Source: Actinomycetota bacterium (GTDB taxonomy: Bacteria > Actinomycetota > Thermoleophilia > Solirubrobacterales > Solirubrobacteraceae). Taken from it: a stretch of 15,147 nt of DNA. Numbering within the stretch: the first letter of the stretch is position 1; each line of letters opens with the position of its first letter. Position numbers and translations under genes: made by a program. The stretch is taken from contig VAYD01000049.1 in assembly GCA_005883905.1 (NCBI GenBank), forward strand, positions 915 through 16,061, read 5' to 3'. Below the pieces are notes generated by a model, which saw only the letters and a list, made by a program, of their open reading frames with translations, was not told the DNA's origin and ran no database searches. Positions 13,347 to 15,147 of this stretch are shown piece after piece.

Positions 13347-14344
13347 CGAGCCGTGCGATCCGGCTGCGCAGCCGGCCGGTCGGCCTGCCGACCGACGACG
13401 ATTGGGAGCTGACCGAGGACGAGGTGGGGGAGCCCGGCGAAGGCGAGGTCCTCGTCGAGGTGCAGCACGTCTCGCTGGACCCCGCGATGCGCGGCTGGAT
13501 CAGCGCGGCCGCGTCGTACCGGCGCCCCGTCGAGATCGGCGCGGTGATGGACGCGATCGCGGTCGGGCGCGTGGCCGCCTCGGGCGACGGGCGCTACGCC
13601 GAGGGCGACCACGTGATGGGCCTGCTCGGGGTGCAGGAGTACGCGATGGTCCCCGGCGACGGGCTGCAGCAGATCGACCCGGAGCTCGCGCCGCTGCCGA
13701 AGTGGCTCGGCGTGCTCGGCATGCCGGGGCTGACCGCGTACTTCGGGCTGCTGGACATCGGCAGGCCCGAGCCCGGGCAGACGGTCGTCGTCTCGGGGGC
13801 CGCGGGCGCGGTCGGCTCGCTCGTCGGCCAGATCGCGAAGCTCCAGGGCGCGCGCGCCGTCGGGATCGCGGGCGGGCCGGAGAAGTGCCGCTACATCACC
13901 GAGGAGCTCGGCTTCGACGCGGCGATCGACTACAAGAACCAGGACGTCCCCGCCGCGCTGCGAGAGGCGTGCCCGGACAAGATCGACGTGTACTTCGACA
14001 ACGTCGGCGGCCAGATCCTGGACGCGGCCCTCGCGCAGCTCGCGTTCGGCGCCCGGGTCGTCATCTGCGGCGCGATCTCGCAGTACAACGAGACCGGCGG
14101 GATGCGCGGGCCGGCGAACTACATGTCGCTGCTGGTCAACCACGCGAGCATGACCGGCTTCCTCGTGTTCCACTACGCGTCGCGCTACGCCGAAGGCGCG
14201 CGACAGATGGGGGAGTGGCTGGCCGCCGGCAAGCTCAAGTCGCGCGAGGACGTCGAGCACGGCATCGAGCGCTTCCCCGAGGTCTTCCTGAAGCTCTTCG
14301 AGGGCACCAACGACGGCAAGCTGGTGCTCGCCGTCCGCGACTAG
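13343..14344 (+). CDS. NADP-dependent MDR-family reductase (CurA/leukotriene B4 dehydrogenase-like)
   Basis: The 333-residue medium-chain reductase is full length. The N-terminal GroES-like domain has VQHVSLDPAMRGWI and YRRPVEIGAVMDA, marks of the CurA/PTGR group. The cofactor domain has GMPGLTAYFGLLDIG, VVVSGAAGAVGSLVGQIAKL (AxxGxxG nucleotide loop) and KCRYITEELGFDAAIDYKN, followed by YFDNVGGQILDAAL and VICGAISQYN. It lacks zinc-ligand cysteines, as expected for this subgroup. Relatives reduce the C=C bond of alpha,beta-unsaturated ketones and aldehydes with NADPH. ATG 13343 overlaps the mscL stop (ATGA), so it is translationally coupled to the channel. The TAG stop lies in the arm of the 68-base inverted repeat. 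Confidence 0.92.
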   Translation: MTSRAIRLRSRPVGLPTDDDWELTEDEVGEPGEGEVLVEVQHVSLDPAMRGWISAAASYRRPVEIGAVMDAIAVGRVAASGDGRYAEGDHVMGLLGVQEYAMVPGDGLQQIDPELAPLPKWLGVLGMPGLTAYFGLLDIGRPEPGQTVVVSGAAGAVGSLVGQIAKLQGARAVGIAGGPEKCRYITEELGFDAAIDYKNQDVPAALREACPDKIDVYFDNVGGQILDAALAQLAFGARVVICGAISQYNETGGMRGPANYMSLLVNHASMTGFLVFHYASRYAEGARQMGEWLAAGKLKSREDVEHGIERFPEVFLKLFEGTNDGKLVLAVRD

Positions 14345-14408
14345 ATGGTTGATGCGAAATCCCCGCACACGCACCAACGCGCGTGGTCATTCCGCATCAA
14401 CCATCTAG
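14341..14408. terminator. 68-base inverted repeat between convergent stops, likely bidirectional terminator
   Basis: CTAGATGGTTGATGCG (14341-14356) is perfectly inverted at 14393-14408. After one mismatch (A against G) the arms pair for three more bases, giving about 20 bp, and the interior can form a small CACGC/GCGTG stem. The TAG of the reductase (14342-14344) and the TAG of the facing gene (14407-14405 on the - strand) sit at mirror positions in the arms, so the repeat fills the whole gap. No T-tract is present on either side. I see no second copy in this window. Confidence 0.6.
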
Positions 14409-15147
14409 AAGTCGAAGTCGAAGCTCGGCAGTGGGCGGCAGGGCTCCCGGAGGCTCGGATCGGGTCGCGGGCCGGCGTCGCGCGCGAGCAGCACCGGGAC
14501 GCCGCAGGTGCGAGACACGCGGCGGTAGTTGAGCCGGAGCAGCCGGTCGGTCTCGCCCGAGCGGTCCAGTCCCCACCGCTTCGTACTCTGCGCCTTGATG
14601 ATCCACGTGGGCCGGCGCGGCGAGGCCAGCAGCGCGCGCAGCTGGGATTGGGCGCGCGGCACGGAGTCCATCATCAGGCTCCAGTGGTAGGGGAAGGGCG
14701 AGGGGAGCCCGCTGTAGTACAGCGCGTTGACCTTGGTCGCGCAGGTAGTTGCCGAGTACGACGGCGCTGCGCTGGTACTCGCCGGGGCGCCCGAGCGCGA
14801 CGTGGTCTGCGCTCGTCGCCAGCCCGACCGCCAGCGCGAGCGCGCACAGCGGCGCGCCGATGCGCGGCTGCCAGGCGACGAGCGCCGCGACGCCGACGAC
14901 GGTCACGGGCACGAGCTCGATCAGGTAGTGCGACCAGTAGCTGCCGCCGCCCATCACGCCGACGAGTCCGGCTACGAGCCATGCCGCGAGCACCCCGGTG
15001 GTGACGCGCCGCCGGCGCAGCGTGACGATGCCGGCGATCGCGACGAGCGCGGCCAGGGCCATGCCGGAGCCGAGCGCCGCCTGCCCGATCGTCGCGAACC
15101 TGGTCGCGACGTTGCCGCGGGTGAGCGCGTGGATCGCGTCTAGGCGG
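14405..15147 (-). pseudogene. C-terminal part of a polytopic membrane glycosyltransferase-like protein, frameshifted and truncated by the window
   Basis: The - strand frame is open to the window edge: RLDAIHALTRGNVATRFATI, then helices MALAALVAIAGIVTL, VLAAWLVAGLVGVMGGGSYW, SHYLIELVPVTVVGVAALVA and APLCALALAVGLATSADHVA, then VVLGNYLRDQ. At about 14729-14740 coding jumps to another frame and goes on VNALYYSGLPSPFPYHWSLM, LRALLASPRRPTWIIKAQST and LRLNYRRVSRTCGVPVLLAR, ending PSFDFDF at TAG 14405-14407. Several helices followed by a soluble YLRD...P-Y-W tail resemble ArnT/PMT-type GT-C glycosyltransferases and related hypothetical mannosyltransferases. The catalytic N-terminal part is outside the window. 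From memory, relatives have about ten residues between YLRD and the VNALYYSG-like block, so a small deletion with frameshift is likely. Confidence 0.6.

Noticed and set aside
13226..14377. 383-codon open frame on the - strand opposite the reductase
   Set aside because: Repetitive His/Arg/Asp/Val composition and no domain; the + strand reductase is clear.
1..15147. CRISPR array, insertion sequence, phage genes or defence island
   Set aside because: No regularly spaced repeats, no transposase, integrase or phage motif was seen, and the intact genes are ordinary metabolic, transport and regulatory families.

Overview
The window is about 70% G+C. It uses GTG, TTG and ATG starts, has several 4-base stop/start overlaps, and encodes families common in Actinomycetota: a wax ester synthase/DGAT, a DUF2510-type protein, an RsbW-like kinase and HIT proteins. 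I infer a soil-type actinobacterium. A Thermoleophilia/Solirubrobacterales member would fit, but there is no rRNA or other marker here to prove it. The region looks chromosomal and mostly ordinary. I see no CRISPR array, transposase, integrase, phage gene or complete tRNA.

Left part (1-5600). An acyl-reductase-like SDR comes first on the + strand, probably at the end of an operon. It is followed by a gene-poor gap of about 420 bases that holds an antisense zinc-ribbon reading frame and a tRNA T-arm-like remnant. Next is a coupled + strand pair: a class-I-amidotransferase-like gamma-glutamyl hydrolase (peptidase C26) whose stop overlaps the start of a YbdK-type carboxylate-amine ligase. Facing them on the - strand are a small ABM-fold-like protein and a WS/DGAT acyltransferase.

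Middle (5750-10050). A - strand MFS transporter carries a C-terminal cyclic-nucleotide-binding domain. Then come three genes that each need one frameshift to be read through: a small membrane protein, a secreted TIGR03118-type beta-propeller protein, and a DUF2510 plus DUF4190-like membrane protein. A weak - strand coding remnant and a small intact membrane protein follow.

Right part (10110-15147). An RsbW-like anti-sigma/ATPase gene is followed by two HIT-superfamily genes. These are divergent, with only 11 bases between their starts and back-to-back -10-like hexamers in that gap. A secreted GH-A-clan glycosidase-like protein is next. Then mscL follows a leader that can form four hairpins, two of them inside a three-way junction that ends at the ribosome-binding site. 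mscL overlaps an NADP-dependent MDR reductase by 4 bases. That gene converges on a frameshifted, window-truncated membrane glycosyltransferase-like gene across a 68-base inverted repeat that contains the stop codons of both.

The points most worth a second look are the mscL leader, the 68-base inverted repeat, the divergent HIT promoter, the gamma-glutamyl ligase/hydrolase pair, and the four broken frames, which may be sequence errors or real decay.
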